From assembly GCF_030408035.1 (NCBI RefSeq), contig NZ_JASDCF010000017.1, positions 1-64,000 of the forward strand: a stretch of 64,000 nucleotides of DNA, read 5' to 3'. Positions 55,181 to 64,000 of this stretch are shown one piece after another. How positions within the stretch are numbered: the first letter of the stretch is position 1; each line of letters begins with the position of its first letter. This DNA comes from Psychrobacter sp. APC 3426 (lineage in GTDB: Bacteria; Pseudomonadota; Gammaproteobacteria; Pseudomonadales; Moraxellaceae). The notes beneath the pieces are model-generated. The model was not told where the DNA came from. It saw only the letters and a program-made list of their open reading frames with translations, and made no database searches. A program made the position numbers and the translations under genes.

Positions 55181-55909
55181 ATGATAAATTTTAGAGATAC
55201 GTTATTACTAGGTCATCGAGGCGCACGCGGTGAAGCGTTAGAAAATACCTTTTCAGGCTTTCAATACTCTCAAAATCTTAAGTCAAGAGGCTTAGCAGGC
55301 GTAGAGTTTGATATACAACTAAACGCTGACGGTCACTTAATCGTATTCCACGATGACGATCTAGAGCGTATGTGCGGTCGACAATCACGTATTGACCAGT
55401 TAAAACTGACTGAGATTCAATGCCAATTGCAGTTTGGCCAACCCATTATGACATTGGCAAGCATAGCGCCTGCACTTAGTGGATTTAACGTTATTGAGCT
55501 GGAAATTAAGACGCATAGCCGTACCAACTACGCGGAGTTGATTGCAGCGCTTCGGCAGGCATTTATTGATACACCTCTTGCCAGCTTACCAGTTGTATTG
55601 ACGAGCTTCGATGTCGAGTTACACAACCGTTTGCAACGTCACAAACTATTATCTCATATGCCTCGCGGCTTGCTTATTCGTACGCCAGAAGCGTTGGCAA
55701 GCGCGACCAATACCGCATTGCAACTCGGCTGTATTCAACTGGGCATTCATTATCCGCTTTTGACCCAAGCCGTCATCAAGCATAGCCACCGTTATGGATT
55801 GCCCGTAAGTGCTTGGACGGTTAATGATATTCCCACCATTGAGCAGCTCATCAAATGGGAGACTGATGTCATCATTACGGATTTTCCAAGTCATTTGCTG
55901 TTGCCTTGA
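55181..55909 (+). CDS. Glycerophosphodiester phosphodiesterase
   Basis: The enzyme hydrolyses glycerophosphodiesters to glycerol 3-phosphate and an alcohol. The 242-residue protein is a GDPD TIM barrel with LLGHRGARGEALENTFSGF at the N-terminus (catalytic His and Arg-Gly, ENT), then VEFDIQLNADGHLIVFHDDDL (metal-binding Glu/Asp and second His), and VIELEIKTHSR with the further metal ligand. YGLPVSAWTVND and VDVIITDFPS-like DVIITDFPSHLL close the barrel. No signal peptide, so a cytoplasmic UgpQ-like role is likely. The frame is open from TTG 55172; ATG 55181 is chosen by comparison with the family, though its ribosome binding site is weak. Confidence 0.93.
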   Translation: MINFRDTLLLGHRGARGEALENTFSGFQYSQNLKSRGLAGVEFDIQLNADGHLIVFHDDDLERMCGRQSRIDQLKLTEIQCQLQFGQPIMTLASIAPALSGFNVIELEIKTHSRTNYAELIAALRQAFIDTPLASLPVVLTSFDVELHNRLQRHKLLSHMPRGLLIRTPEALASATNTALQLGCIQLGIHYPLLTQAVIKHSHRYGLPVSAWTVNDIPTIEQLIKWETDVIITDFPSHLLLP

Positions 55910-56082
55910 CCGAGTTATCCGTACTTTTTTGATATTTAATCATTTTTTCGATAAACGCATTCTTTCCTACATATCTATCCTTCTTGTTACACTTCTCCTT
56001 CATGTCTGATAAGTCACTCGTATTTTTGATCAATACATTCTATAATCCATACAAGTTATTGTTATTTAGCAATATTTTTATA

Positions 56083-56105
56083 GTGTATAAGTGTTCACTT
56101 TACAC
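56083..56105 (+). promoter_or_regulatory. Candidate operator upstream of the desaturase
   Basis: The segment reads GTGTATAAGTGTTCACTTTA followed by CAC. It has inner arms AAGTG/CACTT and outer arms GTGTA/TACAC offset by one base. It lies 50-73 bases before the desaturase ATG. Fatty-acid regulators of the FabR/DesT class bind sites of this general kind; assignment to any of them is a guess. Confidence 0.35.
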
Positions 56106-56155
56106 GCTTTTTAAGGTACTATGGTGGCTTAAATTAATACCGCTAGGGATATTAT

Positions 56156-57556
56156 ATGATTGCAAAAAAAGCACTTGGCTTACCGCTTAAAGGCTTACGT
56201 TTCGCTATCAAATCTGGTGATACGCTTGTAAAGACCGCCAGCACTCAAGTAACGCGTTTTAAAACTCGTTTTGATGAGAAAAAAGCGCAAATGGCGCTTG
56301 ATGAGCAGCCGGTTGCCAAACGCAACTATGCAAATGCTGCCAATCAAGTCGACGCTAATGCAGAAGACAGTATCGACATGCGCGAGTTTGAATTTACCAA
56401 AGCGCCCATCAACTGGATTCCAGCGGCTATTTTAGTAGCGACGCCAATTGCTGCTGCTGTGATTACGCCATGGTATCTATGGACTCATGAAGTTAGCGCT
56501 CCTGTTTGGGGTGTGTTTGGTGCCTTTATGGTATGGACGGGTATCAGTATCACTGCCGGTTACCATCGTCTGCTATCGCACCGTGCTTACAAAGCGCACC
56601 CTATTGTCAAAAACTTTTTATTGTTAGGTTCAACCTTAGCCGTACAAGGCTCAGCGTTTGATTGGGTTTCTGGACATCGTACTCACCATCGTCATGTAGA
56701 TGATCGTTTGGACGATCCATATTCAGCACAGCGTGGTTTTTGGTTCAGCCATATTGGTTGGATGCTACGCAACTACCCTAGCGGTAAATTTGATTATAAA
56801 AACATTCCTGATTTGACCAAAGACAGAGTCTTACAGATTCAGCATAAATATTATGGTTTGTGGGTAGTTGCCATGAATGTTGGTATGGTTGCTGCTATTG
56901 GTTGGCTCATTGGTGATGTTTGGGGTACTTTACTGATCGCTGGTTTGCTGCGCTTGGTATTAACTCATCACTTCACCTTCTTCATCAATTCGCTATGTCA
57001 TATGTTTGGTACACGTCCTTATACGGATACTAATAGTGCTCGTGATAACTTTTTCTTAGCTATCTTTACGTGGGGCGAGGGTTATCATAACTATCATCAT
57101 TTCTTCCAGTATGATTATCGTAATGGCGTGAAATGGTGGCAATATGATCCAACAAAATGGTTGATTGCTGGTTTATCAAAAATCGGTTTAACGACGGATT
57201 TGCGTACTGTTGATGATACGACTATTAAGCATGCCGAAGTGCAAATGCAGTTCAAAGCAGCACAACAGCAGATCGATACAGCCACAAGCACTGGGCTTGA
57301 TCTTCCTCATGCGATGAAGAGCTTCCAAGACCGCATTAAGTTTGAATACGATGCATTTAAACAAACTGTCGAAGAATGGCAATCACTGAAAGCTCAAACT
57401 ATTGCAATGAAAAAAATAGAATGTGCTGATCGCTTACGTGAAGTTGATGATAAGTTGAAGCATGATTATGCCAAAATCGAACAGAAAATCCTTGAGCATA
57501 ACAGCAATCTAAAAACCGCCTTCCGCTCTATTGGCGCAAACGAAAAAGCGGCTTAA
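56156..57556 (+). CDS. Membrane acyl-CoA/acyl-lipid delta-9-type fatty acid desaturase
   Basis: This di-iron integral-membrane desaturase introduces a double bond into a fatty acyl chain, important for membrane fluidity in the cold. The three histidine boxes are complete: H137RLLSH142 (GYHRLLSHRAYK), H174RTHH178 (SGHRTHHRHVDD), and H311NYHH315 (GEGYHNYHHFFQYD). Four hydrophobic segments lie near 88-108, 118-134, 238-268 and 150-165. At 466 residues it is about 80 longer than usual: residues 1-80 form a lysine-rich polar extension and the last ~90 are charged and helical, with coiled-coil character (EQKILEHNSNLKTAF). Electron donor not adjacent. A strong terminator follows. Confidence 0.92.
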   Translation: MIAKKALGLPLKGLRFAIKSGDTLVKTASTQVTRFKTRFDEKKAQMALDEQPVAKRNYANAANQVDANAEDSIDMREFEFTKAPINWIPAAILVATPIAAAVITPWYLWTHEVSAPVWGVFGAFMVWTGISITAGYHRLLSHRAYKAHPIVKNFLLLGSTLAVQGSAFDWVSGHRTHHRHVDDRLDDPYSAQRGFWFSHIGWMLRNYPSGKFDYKNIPDLTKDRVLQIQHKYYGLWVVAMNVGMVAAIGWLIGDVWGTLLIAGLLRLVLTHHFTFFINSLCHMFGTRPYTDTNSARDNFFLAIFTWGEGYHNYHHFFQYDYRNGVKWWQYDPTKWLIAGLSKIGLTTDLRTVDDTTIKHAEVQMQFKAAQQQIDTATSTGLDLPHAMKSFQDRIKFEYDAFKQTVEEWQSLKAQTIAMKKIECADRLREVDDKLKHDYAKIEQKILEHNSNLKTAFRSIGANEKAA

Positions 57557-57594
57557 TTAACTTCTGATTTGTTTTATAATTTTGAAGCTTCTCC

Positions 57595-57629
57595 ATCCCC
57601 CTATCCGTCCTAGATAGGGGGATTTTTTT
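57595..57629 (+). terminator. Strong terminator of the desaturase gene
   Basis: The perfect 11-bp GC-rich stem ATCCCCCTATC / GATAGGGGGAT has a 7-nt loop followed by T7. The remaining spacer to selO (57630-57891) is AT-rich, with an ATGCCA/TGGCAT pair (57828-57858) spanning a TATAGT -10-like hexamer. Confidence 0.92.
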
Positions 57630-57891
57630 GCTTATAATTTATCGTTTATGTCATTCTAGCTACTTCTAATAATTTTATTATCATAATAAATAATCAAATA
57701 TATCGGTTAAACTGTGACGACCTCTAATCTAAAAACAATAACAATCTCGTTCATCACATTCAGTTAATTAAAGACCGAGGAATTTATTTTTTGGTTAGAT
57801 ATTACAAGAGACGGACAGAGTGCAACGATGCCATATGAGAGCTATGCTATAGTGGCATTCTCACTTTTATATTTTAATGGAAACGGCCTGT

Positions 57892-59358
57892 ATGCGTTAT
57901 CAAAACACTTACGTCAACCTAGACACGCGCCTTTATCATGAACAGCCACCGACGCCACTAGACAATCCTCGTACCGGTCACTTCAATACTCAAGTTGCAC
58001 AGCAGTTAGGCTGGACAAACGACGAAGACCTGATGACTAATTGGGTTGAGATATTGGGCGGACAATACGTGCCAGCTGATTTTAAACCACTATCAATGGC
58101 CTATGCTGGTCACCAGTTTGGGCAATGGGCTGGGCAATTGGGCGACGGACGCGGTTTACTCATGGCGCAGGTACTCGATAATGGTGGACATCCACAAGAC
58201 TTGCATCTTAAGGGTGCTGGCTTGACACCCTATTCACGTATGGGTGATGGACGCGCAGTCTTACGTAGTACCATTCGCGAGTACCTGTGCGGTCATGCAT
58301 TGACCCAGCTTGGCATCCCCTCGTCTAACGCTCTGGGGTTTGTGGTATCTGATACGAGAGTGCGCCGTGAGCGTATCGAAGCAGGTGCAGCACTAATGCG
58401 TGTGGCAGACAGTCATATTCGTTTAGGTCATGTCGAATGGATTGCCAGCTTTGCCCCTGATGTACTGGGTGAGTTCACTGACTATATGATTGACACTTAC
58501 TATCCAGAGTGCCGCGATAGCGAAACGCCTGTCTTAGCTTTCTTGACCGCAGTGGTCGAGCGTACGGCCCGTATGATTGCTGATTGGCAATTGATTGGCT
58601 TTGCTCATGGTGTGATGAATACAGATAACTTATCTATCACGGGCAGTACTTTGGACTTCGGGCCGTTTGGCTTTATGGAGCGCTTCAATCCTGCTTGGAT
58701 CAACAATCACTCTGATCATACTGGTCGTTATTCTTACCAAAACCAACCGGCTATTGGTCATTGGAATCTCAACGTCTGGCTACCACATTTTATGCGTTTA
58801 GAAGGCGTGACACGTGAGACGTTAGCAGACTGCTTAGCGCCTTATGAAGCAACCTTTATGCAGCATTATCAGCAAGGACTGTGCCGTAAGCTTGGCTTAC
58901 CGCATCAAAGAGAAAGCTTAACCTTAGCGTTTGAATGGTTAACCTTACTAGAAGACAACTTGCTCGACTATAGCAATAGTTTCCGGGCATTGCTTGGTTT
59001 GGTCGCCCCAAATGAGCACCCTCATGAGCAGCAATTGCTATCAACCATGACTGCTGAGTTTAATAATGAAGCACTAGAAGTCTGGCAAAATTGGTCAACA
59101 CGATATTTGACTCAAATTAAACAGCTGCCTACCGAGCAAGCTATCCATGATATGCAGGCTAATAATCCTGTTTATGTACTGCGTAATAGTATGGCACAGC
59201 GCGCCATTGATGCAGCAGAAAAAGGGCAGTTTGAAGAAGTGAACCGTGTGTTTGAATTGCTGGCTAACCCTTATAGCGTACAGGACATCGCAATCGACCT
59301 CGATACCATGCCACCCGCCCCACACGCACCGCAAATGCCAATCAGTTGCTCATCTTAA
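57892..59358 (+). CDS. selO: SelO (YdiU) protein adenylyltransferase, pseudokinase fold
   Basis: SelO transfers AMP from ATP to hydroxyl side chains of proteins (AMPylation) and is linked to redox homeostasis. The 488-residue protein has LSMAYAGHQFGQWAGQLGDG, RGLLMAQVLDNGG, DLHLKGAGLTPYSRMGDGRA (ATP-site lysine and loop), VLRSTIREYLCGHAL, SNALGFVVSDTRVRRE, FAHGVMNTDNLSI, LDFGPFGFME, and NVWLPHFM. The C-terminus is ISCSS, the conserved Cys-Ser-Ser ending whose cysteine is redox active in E. coli SelO. ATG 57892 is preferred to 57877 because GGAA lies upstream and MRYQNTYVNLDT fits the family. It is a single gene. Confidence 0.95.
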   Translation: MRYQNTYVNLDTRLYHEQPPTPLDNPRTGHFNTQVAQQLGWTNDEDLMTNWVEILGGQYVPADFKPLSMAYAGHQFGQWAGQLGDGRGLLMAQVLDNGGHPQDLHLKGAGLTPYSRMGDGRAVLRSTIREYLCGHALTQLGIPSSNALGFVVSDTRVRRERIEAGAALMRVADSHIRLGHVEWIASFAPDVLGEFTDYMIDTYYPECRDSETPVLAFLTAVVERTARMIADWQLIGFAHGVMNTDNLSITGSTLDFGPFGFMERFNPAWINNHSDHTGRYSYQNQPAIGHWNLNVWLPHFMRLEGVTRETLADCLAPYEATFMQHYQQGLCRKLGLPHQRESLTLAFEWLTLLEDNLLDYSNSFRALLGLVAPNEHPHEQQLLSTMTAEFNNEALEVWQNWSTRYLTQIKQLPTEQAIHDMQANNPVYVLRNSMAQRAIDAAEKGQFEEVNRVFELLANPYSVQDIAIDLDTMPPAPHAPQMPISCSS

Positions 59359-59597
59359 TAAGCCGGTCACTGCCAGAGATGCTGAAAGGATTACTGATGG
59401 TTGTCTGTGTCTTTTAGCATTATCAACTGGCTAAATAATGAATATCAATTTATTATATTATTCACACAATTCACAGCAGTTGACTAGGCAGTGAATTGTC
59501 AATAATGCTAGAATAACCTTTTTTGCGGAATTGCTCTTTTTACCTGATCTTTAATCGCCGATTATAAACCTTTAATTTTAGCTTTATAAAGTCAACG

Positions 59598-59648
59598 CAC
59601 CCTTAAACTATTATCATTCCATGACTGTTTGAGGGTGAGACGTTTTTA
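59598..59648 (+). terminator. Hairpin with T-run upstream of maeB
   Basis: The 11-bp arms CACCCTTAAAC (59598-59608) and GTTTGAGGGTG (59627-59637) have one G-U pair and an 18-nt loop, followed by AGACGTTTTTATC. It lies 240 bases after selO and 45 before maeB, so it could end selO transcripts or attenuate maeB. The rest of the 59359-59681 spacer is AT-rich, with no other feature seen. Confidence 0.5.
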
Positions 59649-59681
59649 TCAACATTTACTTTATTCCAATTTATTTCAACC

Positions 59682-62015
59682 ATGGCAATTATTATGAATG
59701 ACGATACCACTTTGAATACGGATAACCTTAGTACGGAAAAAGAGCAGTTTGAACAAGCTGCCCTGCACTATCATGAGTTTCCACGCCCAGGTAAAATCTC
59801 AGTCACCCCTATCAAACAGTTGGCAAACCAACGCGATTTGGCACTGGCCTATTCGCCAGGTGTGGCAGTACCTTGTCTTGAGATTCAAAGAGATCCGACG
59901 CTGGCTGCAAAATATACAGCTCGTAGCAACTTAGTTGGTGTTATCACCAACGGTACAGCGGTACTGGGTCTAGGTGATATTGGTCCATTGGCATCAAAAC
60001 CAGTCATGGAAGGTAAAGGCGTTCTATTTAAAAAATTCGCGGGTATCGACGTTTTTGACATTGAAATTGCACAAAATGATCCAGATAAGTTCATCGAAGC
60101 GGTCGCTTCTCTTGAGCCGACCTTTGGTGGTATCAACCTAGAAGACATCAAAGCACCAGAATGTTTCAAAATCGAGCGCGAATTGCGTGAGCGTATGAAC
60201 ATTCCAGTATTCCATGACGATCAACATGGTACTTCAATCATCGTTGCCGCTGCCCTACTCAACGCTTTGTTGATTACTGGCAAAAAAATCGAAGAGATTA
60301 AAGTCGTCTGTTCAGGTGCAGGTGCTGCAGCCATCTCTTGCTTAGATATTATCTGTGCGCTTGGCGTTGATAAAAACAACATCTTAGTTTCTGACTCACG
60401 CGGTATCATTACCACCAGCCGTGGAAACCTTGATGAAACCAAACAGCGTTATGCTCGTGACACCACTGCTTCTAGTATCGAAGAAGTCATGGATGACGTT
60501 GATATGTTCCTAGGCCTCTCTATGCCGGGCACATTGACCGAAGACATGGTTCGCCGTATGGCAAAAGACCCAATCGTCTTTGCACTGGCCAACCCTACTC
60601 CTGAAATCATGCCTGAGCTGGCACATGCTGTTCGCCCAGACGTTATCATGGCAACAGGTCGCTCAGACTATCCAAACCAAGTAAACAACGCGCTTTGCTT
60701 CCCTTATATCTTCCGTGGTGCATTGGATGTCGGCGCAACAGCGGTTAACGAAGAGATGAAAATCGCTTGCGTTAAAGCCATTGCTGCCATGGCACATGTT
60801 GAAGCAACACCAACAAGCAACGTCAAAAACATCGAACAGATGAAAAGCTTTGGCCGTGATTATTTAATCCCTGGCCCGCTAGAGCCAAACCTAATCATCG
60901 AGATTGCCTCTGCTGTTGCTAAAGCAGCAATGGATTCAGGTGTGGCGACACTGCCTATCGCTGACATGAAAGCATATCGTCAGAGCCTATCTGAGTTTGT
61001 CTATAACTCAGCATTCGTGATGAAGCCTATCTTTGCTCGCGCTAAAGCAGATCCAAAACGTATTGTTTACTGTGAAGGCGAAGACAACAACGTCCTATTG
61101 GCCGTACAAGTGGTTGTCGACGAAGAGCTGGCTCACCCAATTTTAGTCGGTCGCCCAGCGGTCATCGAAGACCATATCGAAAAACTTGGTCTACGTCTAA
61201 AAGATGGGGTGAACATCACTATCATCAACCAAGATGATGATCCTCGTTATAAAGACTACTGGCAAGGTTATTATGAGAAGAACAAACGCCGCGGTGTGAG
61301 TATCGAGCTTGCTCGCCGTGATGTACGTCGTAAGACCACGCTAATCGGTTCACTATTGGTCGATAATGGTGATGCGGATGGTATGATTTGTGGTACGTTC
61401 AGTCATTATCAACTGCACTTAGACTATGTACAAAGTGTCATTGGCAAAAAAGAAGGCGTTAATGACTTCTACGCGATGAACGCTGTATTGATGCAGGACC
61501 GTAATATCTTTATTGCAGACACCTACGTCCACGAAGACCCAACAGCTGAGCAATTGGCTGAGATGACTATATTGGCAGTAGATCAACTACATCGCTTTGG
61601 TATCACGCCACGTGTTGCGCTGGTCTCACACTCTAACTTCGGCACATCAAACCGTGCTAGCGCTGTGAAGATGCGCAAGGTCTATCAAATCTTGACGGAC
61701 ATGAATGTCGACTTTGATTTTGAGGGTGAAATGCAAGGTGATGCGGCTCTAAACGAGACCATCCGCCTAGAAGATATGCCATCAAGTCCGCTAAAAGGCT
61801 CTGCCAACCTGCTTATCTTGCCGACGCTTGATGCAGCAAACATTGCTTTTAACTTGCTAAAAACAGCAACAAATAGCGCCTCTATCGGCCCTATCTTGCT
61901 AGGCACTAGTAAGCCAGTTCACATCCTAACCCCTTCAGCAACTGCTCGTCGCGTGGTCAATATGACTGCCCTTGCCGTTACTGAAGCTCAGGATTTGGAA
62001 AACGAAAATAAGTAA
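59682..62015 (+). CDS. maeB: NADP-dependent malic enzyme with phosphotransacetylase-like domain
   Basis: MaeB decarboxylates malate to pyruvate with NADP reduction, supplying NADPH and feeding gluconeogenesis or acetyl-CoA. The 777-residue protein has the malic domain at about 20-430 ([86 protein letters not shown]) and a C-terminal phosphotransacetylase-like domain from about 445 ([52 protein letters not shown]). The latter is regulatory, not catalytic, in E. coli MaeB. The start is either ATG 59682 or ATG 59694; neither has a clear ribosome binding site. Propionyl-CoA or acetyl-CoA catabolism would feed malate to this enzyme. Confidence 0.96.
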   Translation: MAIIMNDDTTLNTDNLSTEKEQFEQAALHYHEFPRPGKISVTPIKQLANQRDLALAYSPGVAVPCLEIQRDPTLAAKYTARSNLVGVITNGTAVLGLGDIGPLASKPVMEGKGVLFKKFAGIDVFDIEIAQNDPDKFIEAVASLEPTFGGINLEDIKAPECFKIERELRERMNIPVFHDDQHGTSIIVAAALLNALLITGKKIEEIKVVCSGAGAAAISCLDIICALGVDKNNILVSDSRGIITTSRGNLDETKQRYARDTTASSIEEVMDDVDMFLGLSMPGTLTEDMVRRMAKDPIVFALANPTPEIMPELAHAVRPDVIMATGRSDYPNQVNNALCFPYIFRGALDVGATAVNEEMKIACVKAIAAMAHVEATPTSNVKNIEQMKSFGRDYLIPGPLEPNLIIEIASAVAKAAMDSGVATLPIADMKAYRQSLSEFVYNSAFVMKPIFARAKADPKRIVYCEGEDNNVLLAVQVVVDEELAHPILVGRPAVIEDHIEKLGLRLKDGVNITIINQDDDPRYKDYWQGYYEKNKRRGVSIELARRDVRRKTTLIGSLLVDNGDADGMICGTFSHYQLHLDYVQSVIGKKEGVNDFYAMNAVLMQDRNIFIADTYVHEDPTAEQLAEMTILAVDQLHRFGITPRVALVSHSNFGTSNRASAVKMRKVYQILTDMNVDFDFEGEMQGDAALNETIRLEDMPSSPLKGSANLLILPTLDAANIAFNLLKTATNSASIGPILLGTSKPVHILTPSATARRVVNMTALAVTEAQDLENENK

Positions 62016-62049
62016 TCGCTTGTTTAAAGTAGCATCGTAATATTAGCAT

Positions 62050-62075
62050 GGTCTCTGGCATTTTTTGTAGAGACC
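62050..62075. other. Short hairpin between maeB and its terminator
   Basis: The perfect 7-bp arms GGTCTCT (62050-62056) and AGAGACC (62069-62075) have a 12-nt T-rich loop, placed 35 bases after the maeB stop. No T-run follows; it may stabilise the 3' end or be chance. Confidence 0.4.
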
Positions 62076-62090
62076 GTCTGATATACTAAA

Positions 62091-62131
62091 ACCAGTCAAC
62101 ACTCATTACATGATGTTGACTGGTTTTTTTT
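62091..62131 (+). terminator. Terminator of maeB
   Basis: The stem ACCAGTCAACA / TGTTGACTGGT (62091-62124) has a 12-nt loop and T8 after it. Confidence 0.9.
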
Positions 62132-62210
62132 GCTTCTTATAAATTGACTAAGGCACAACCTTATTCGATATCAATATCAGTCATCCATTACTCTACAATC
62201 AGAGGCTCTC

Positions 62211-63395
62211 ATGCAAATTTACCTTGTCGGCGGTGCCGTACGTGATCAACTGTTAGGCCGTCCTATCAAAGACAAAGACTTCGTCGTCGTTGGCGCAACG
62301 GTCGCTGACATGTTAGATGCAGGGTTTCAACAGGTGGGCGCAGACTTTCCTGTATTTTTGCATCCGGCTACCCATGAAGAGTATGCACTGGCACGCACCG
62401 AACGTAAACAAGGGCTCGGCTATCAGGGATTTAGCGTGCATGCGAGCCCTGACGTAACCTTGCGTGAAGACTTACAACGTCGCGATTTGACCGTCAATGC
62501 AATGGCAATAGAAGTCAGTAGCTTAACTGATGATACCCCGGTCAACGGTGAAGTCATCGATTACTATGGTGGCTTGAATGACATAGAGAGCAAAACTCTG
62601 CGTCATGTATCCGAAGCTTTTAGCGAAGACCCACTACGGGTGTTAAGAACCGCTCGATTTTATGGACGTTATTATGACTTGGGCTTTACCATCGCCGATG
62701 AAACACTGACATTGATGCGCCAATTGGTCAGATCAGGAGAGTTAGCACATTTAAGTAGTGAACGTATTTGGCAAGAATCAAGCCGTGCCACCATGCAGCT
62801 ATCGCCTCAAGTATATTGGCAGCAATTGTTTGAAATTGATGCGCTTACCGAGTACTTTGCCCCATTACATGATGCTTGGAATAAGACTCATATACGAGAG
62901 ACGGTGCAGACAGCACTATATTTCGCCGGTCAGATGCAACTCAACCTCTCACAGCGTTGGGCATTGTTAATGTCGAGTCTCAATGCAGACCTATTCAATA
63001 TTACAGAAAAAGCATCAAATCACCATCAATTAACAGCTGCCAAACATATCAGTCAGATAGGCAATACCGCCAAAGTGCCAAAAATACAGACACAATTTGC
63101 TAACTTATTCGTTCAGCAAGCCGAACAACTCAGCGCCATAGATGCCCTTAGTGCCGCTGAAAAAATTGACCTTATACAAACTTGCGGCGCTCATAAAGAG
63201 CCTGAAAAAATCTCACAGCTACTAGTGTGTAGTCAGGTACTACAATTGGCATCAACACACCGTCAGATGATGTTAGCGCTAGGGAGCTTTCATGCCATCA
63301 GTATGGATCATATTGAATCAGGACTGCAAGGTCCTAAGATTGGTGCTGCACTACGGCAAGCCAGAATACAACATTTAGAAATACAACATACCTAA
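62211..63395 (+). CDS. cca: tRNA CCA-adding enzyme without HD domain
   Basis: Cca repairs or adds the 3'-CCA end of tRNAs. The 394-residue class II nucleotidyltransferase has IYLVGGAVRDQLLGRPIKDK, DFVVVGATVADML with the catalytic Asp pair in the DKDFVV segment, EYALARTERKQGLGYQGF, LREDLQRRDLTVNAMAIEV, and the ED-x-LR-x-x-R segment FSEDPLRVLRTARFYGRY. The C-terminal region from about 215 is divergent and lacks the HD metal-phosphohydrolase motif found in the 412-residue E. coli enzyme, so 2',3'-cyclic phosphodiesterase activity is unlikely. AGAGG lies before the ATG. The next gene starts 86 bases on, same strand. Confidence 0.93.
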   Translation: MQIYLVGGAVRDQLLGRPIKDKDFVVVGATVADMLDAGFQQVGADFPVFLHPATHEEYALARTERKQGLGYQGFSVHASPDVTLREDLQRRDLTVNAMAIEVSSLTDDTPVNGEVIDYYGGLNDIESKTLRHVSEAFSEDPLRVLRTARFYGRYYDLGFTIADETLTLMRQLVRSGELAHLSSERIWQESSRATMQLSPQVYWQQLFEIDALTEYFAPLHDAWNKTHIRETVQTALYFAGQMQLNLSQRWALLMSSLNADLFNITEKASNHHQLTAAKHISQIGNTAKVPKIQTQFANLFVQQAEQLSAIDALSAAEKIDLIQTCGAHKEPEKISQLLVCSQVLQLASTHRQMMLALGSFHAISMDHIESGLQGPKIGAALRQARIQHLEIQHT

Positions 63396-63481
63396 TAACT
63401 TTTCACTCTAAATAAGTAGCCTAGATAAGTACCTTTAATTATTACCTCAAACACGCATTTTAGGTCATAAAAACAACCACT

Positions 63482-64000
63482 ATGAACCAGAATTTACATA
63501 CCAATACAGCAAAAGCTGTCAATACTTCAGCGCCAGTCATGCTAGTAACAGGTGGCGCTAAGCGTATTGGCGCAGCCATCGTTAAGACCGCTCACCAGCA
63601 AGGCTATCGAGTCATCATTCATTGCCATCAGAGTGAGCAAGAAGCAAACGCGTTAGCTGCTCAACTCAATAACAGTCGTAAGGATAGCGCTACCGTACTC
63701 GTTGCCGATTTGAGCGTAGTCAATGAGCCGAGCAACTTGAGCAACTTTGCCTCAAATATTATAGACAGCTTCGGTCAACTAGACGTTTTGGTACATAATG
63801 CCTCGCGTTTTTACCCAAGCCCGCTTGGTCATATTGACCACTCGCAATGGGATGAGTTGTTTTTGACCAATGCCAAAGCGCCCTTACTATTAAGCCAAGG
63901 ATTATTACCGCATTTAAAACAAACACAAGGCTGTATTATCAGCTTATTGGACATTCATGCCCATGGCAGACCTTTTAATAACTATACTGTCTATAGCATG
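63482..64000 (+). CDS. Pteridine-reductase-like short-chain dehydrogenase, 3' end beyond window
   Basis: The first 173 codons are open to the window edge. After a ~20-residue polar lead, the SDR nucleotide motif appears as MLVTGGAKRIGAAIVKTA, where the TGGAKRIG form is typical of FolM/pteridine reductases. VIIHCHQSEQEANALAAQL follows, then DLDVLVHNAS-like LDVLVHNASRFYPSPLG (the NAG position reads HNAS) and CIISLLDIHAHGRPFNNYT with VYSM, where the catalytic Tyr of YxxxK begins. It would reduce dihydropterins such as dihydromonapterin or dihydrofolate with NADPH. The catalytic lysine and the C-terminus are outside the window. It lies 86 bases after cca and may be cotranscribed. Confidence 0.85.
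   Translation, partial: MNQNLHTNTAKAVNTSAPVMLVTGGAKRIGAAIVKTAHQQGYRVIIHCHQSEQEANALAAQLNNSRKDSATVLVADLSVVNEPSNLSNFASNIIDSFGQLDVLVHNASRFYPSPLGHIDHSQWDELFLTNAKAPLLLSQGLLPHLKQTQGCIISLLDIHAHGRPFNNYTVYSM

Overview
The window is a contiguous piece of a gammaproteobacterial chromosome with AT-rich spacers. It is most like Moraxellaceae, and probably Psychrobacter. That placement is inference from gene content and protein style: a carboxynorspermidine polyamine route, a full valine/isobutyrate degradation set, an integral-membrane acyl desaturase, NnrS/NsrR, and a secreted PETase/cutinase-like hydrolase of the type known from cold marine bacteria. There is no phage, CRISPR array, tRNA or rRNA. The only insertion-sequence trace is the first 20 codons of an IS630-like transposase at the left edge.

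Layout. 1-6104: transposase fragment, HtpX membrane protease, two-gene carboxynorspermidine pathway (nspC and its dehydrogenase), a DUF924 protein and a CAP-domain lipoprotein. 6278-16513: housekeeping and envelope genes (lpxB-rnhB, DAHP synthase, pepN, DUF6231-like, pal, a phosphopantetheinyl transferase, an outer-membrane protein). 17143-28508: an IclR regulator, the operon mmsA-acyl-CoA dehydrogenase-enoyl-CoA hydratase-hydroxyisobutyryl-CoA hydrolase-mmsB on the minus strand, then separately terminated prpE and an acyl-CoA ligase; together these take isobutyryl-CoA or propionate to propionyl-CoA. 28712-34956: accessory stretch with an MFS transporter, the PETase-like hydrolase, a degenerate metallo-beta-lactamase-fold protein, the nitric-oxide operon nnrS-nsrR with a clear NsrR operator, a 76-residue orphan, and several inverted-repeat elements. 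35073-42065: a carbonyl/electrophile-stress regulon: aldehyde dehydrogenase diverging from a TetR regulator, then YqhD-type alcohol dehydrogenase, CurA-type reductase, DJ-1/PfpI protein and glutathione transferase. Two copies of one 15-bp palindrome flank the regulator gene. 42221-48836: a lactone oxidase overlapping a PLP-fold aldolase-like gene, then pdxH, glmM and guaB. 49224-64000: MscS-type channel, cysS, cobalamin adenosyltransferase, lipoprotein, GDPD, desaturase, selO, maeB, cca and the start of a pteridine-reductase-like SDR.

Most genes are ordinary core genes with intact motifs. I saw no frameshifted gene. The points worth following up are the PETase-like enzyme with an unusual active-site and cysteine pattern, an NsrR with an enlarged cluster loop, the TetR detoxification regulon with its operators, the lactone oxidase/aldolase pair, a possible miniature transposable element, a 58-bp palindrome, and a cysteine-rich N-terminus on the MscS channel.
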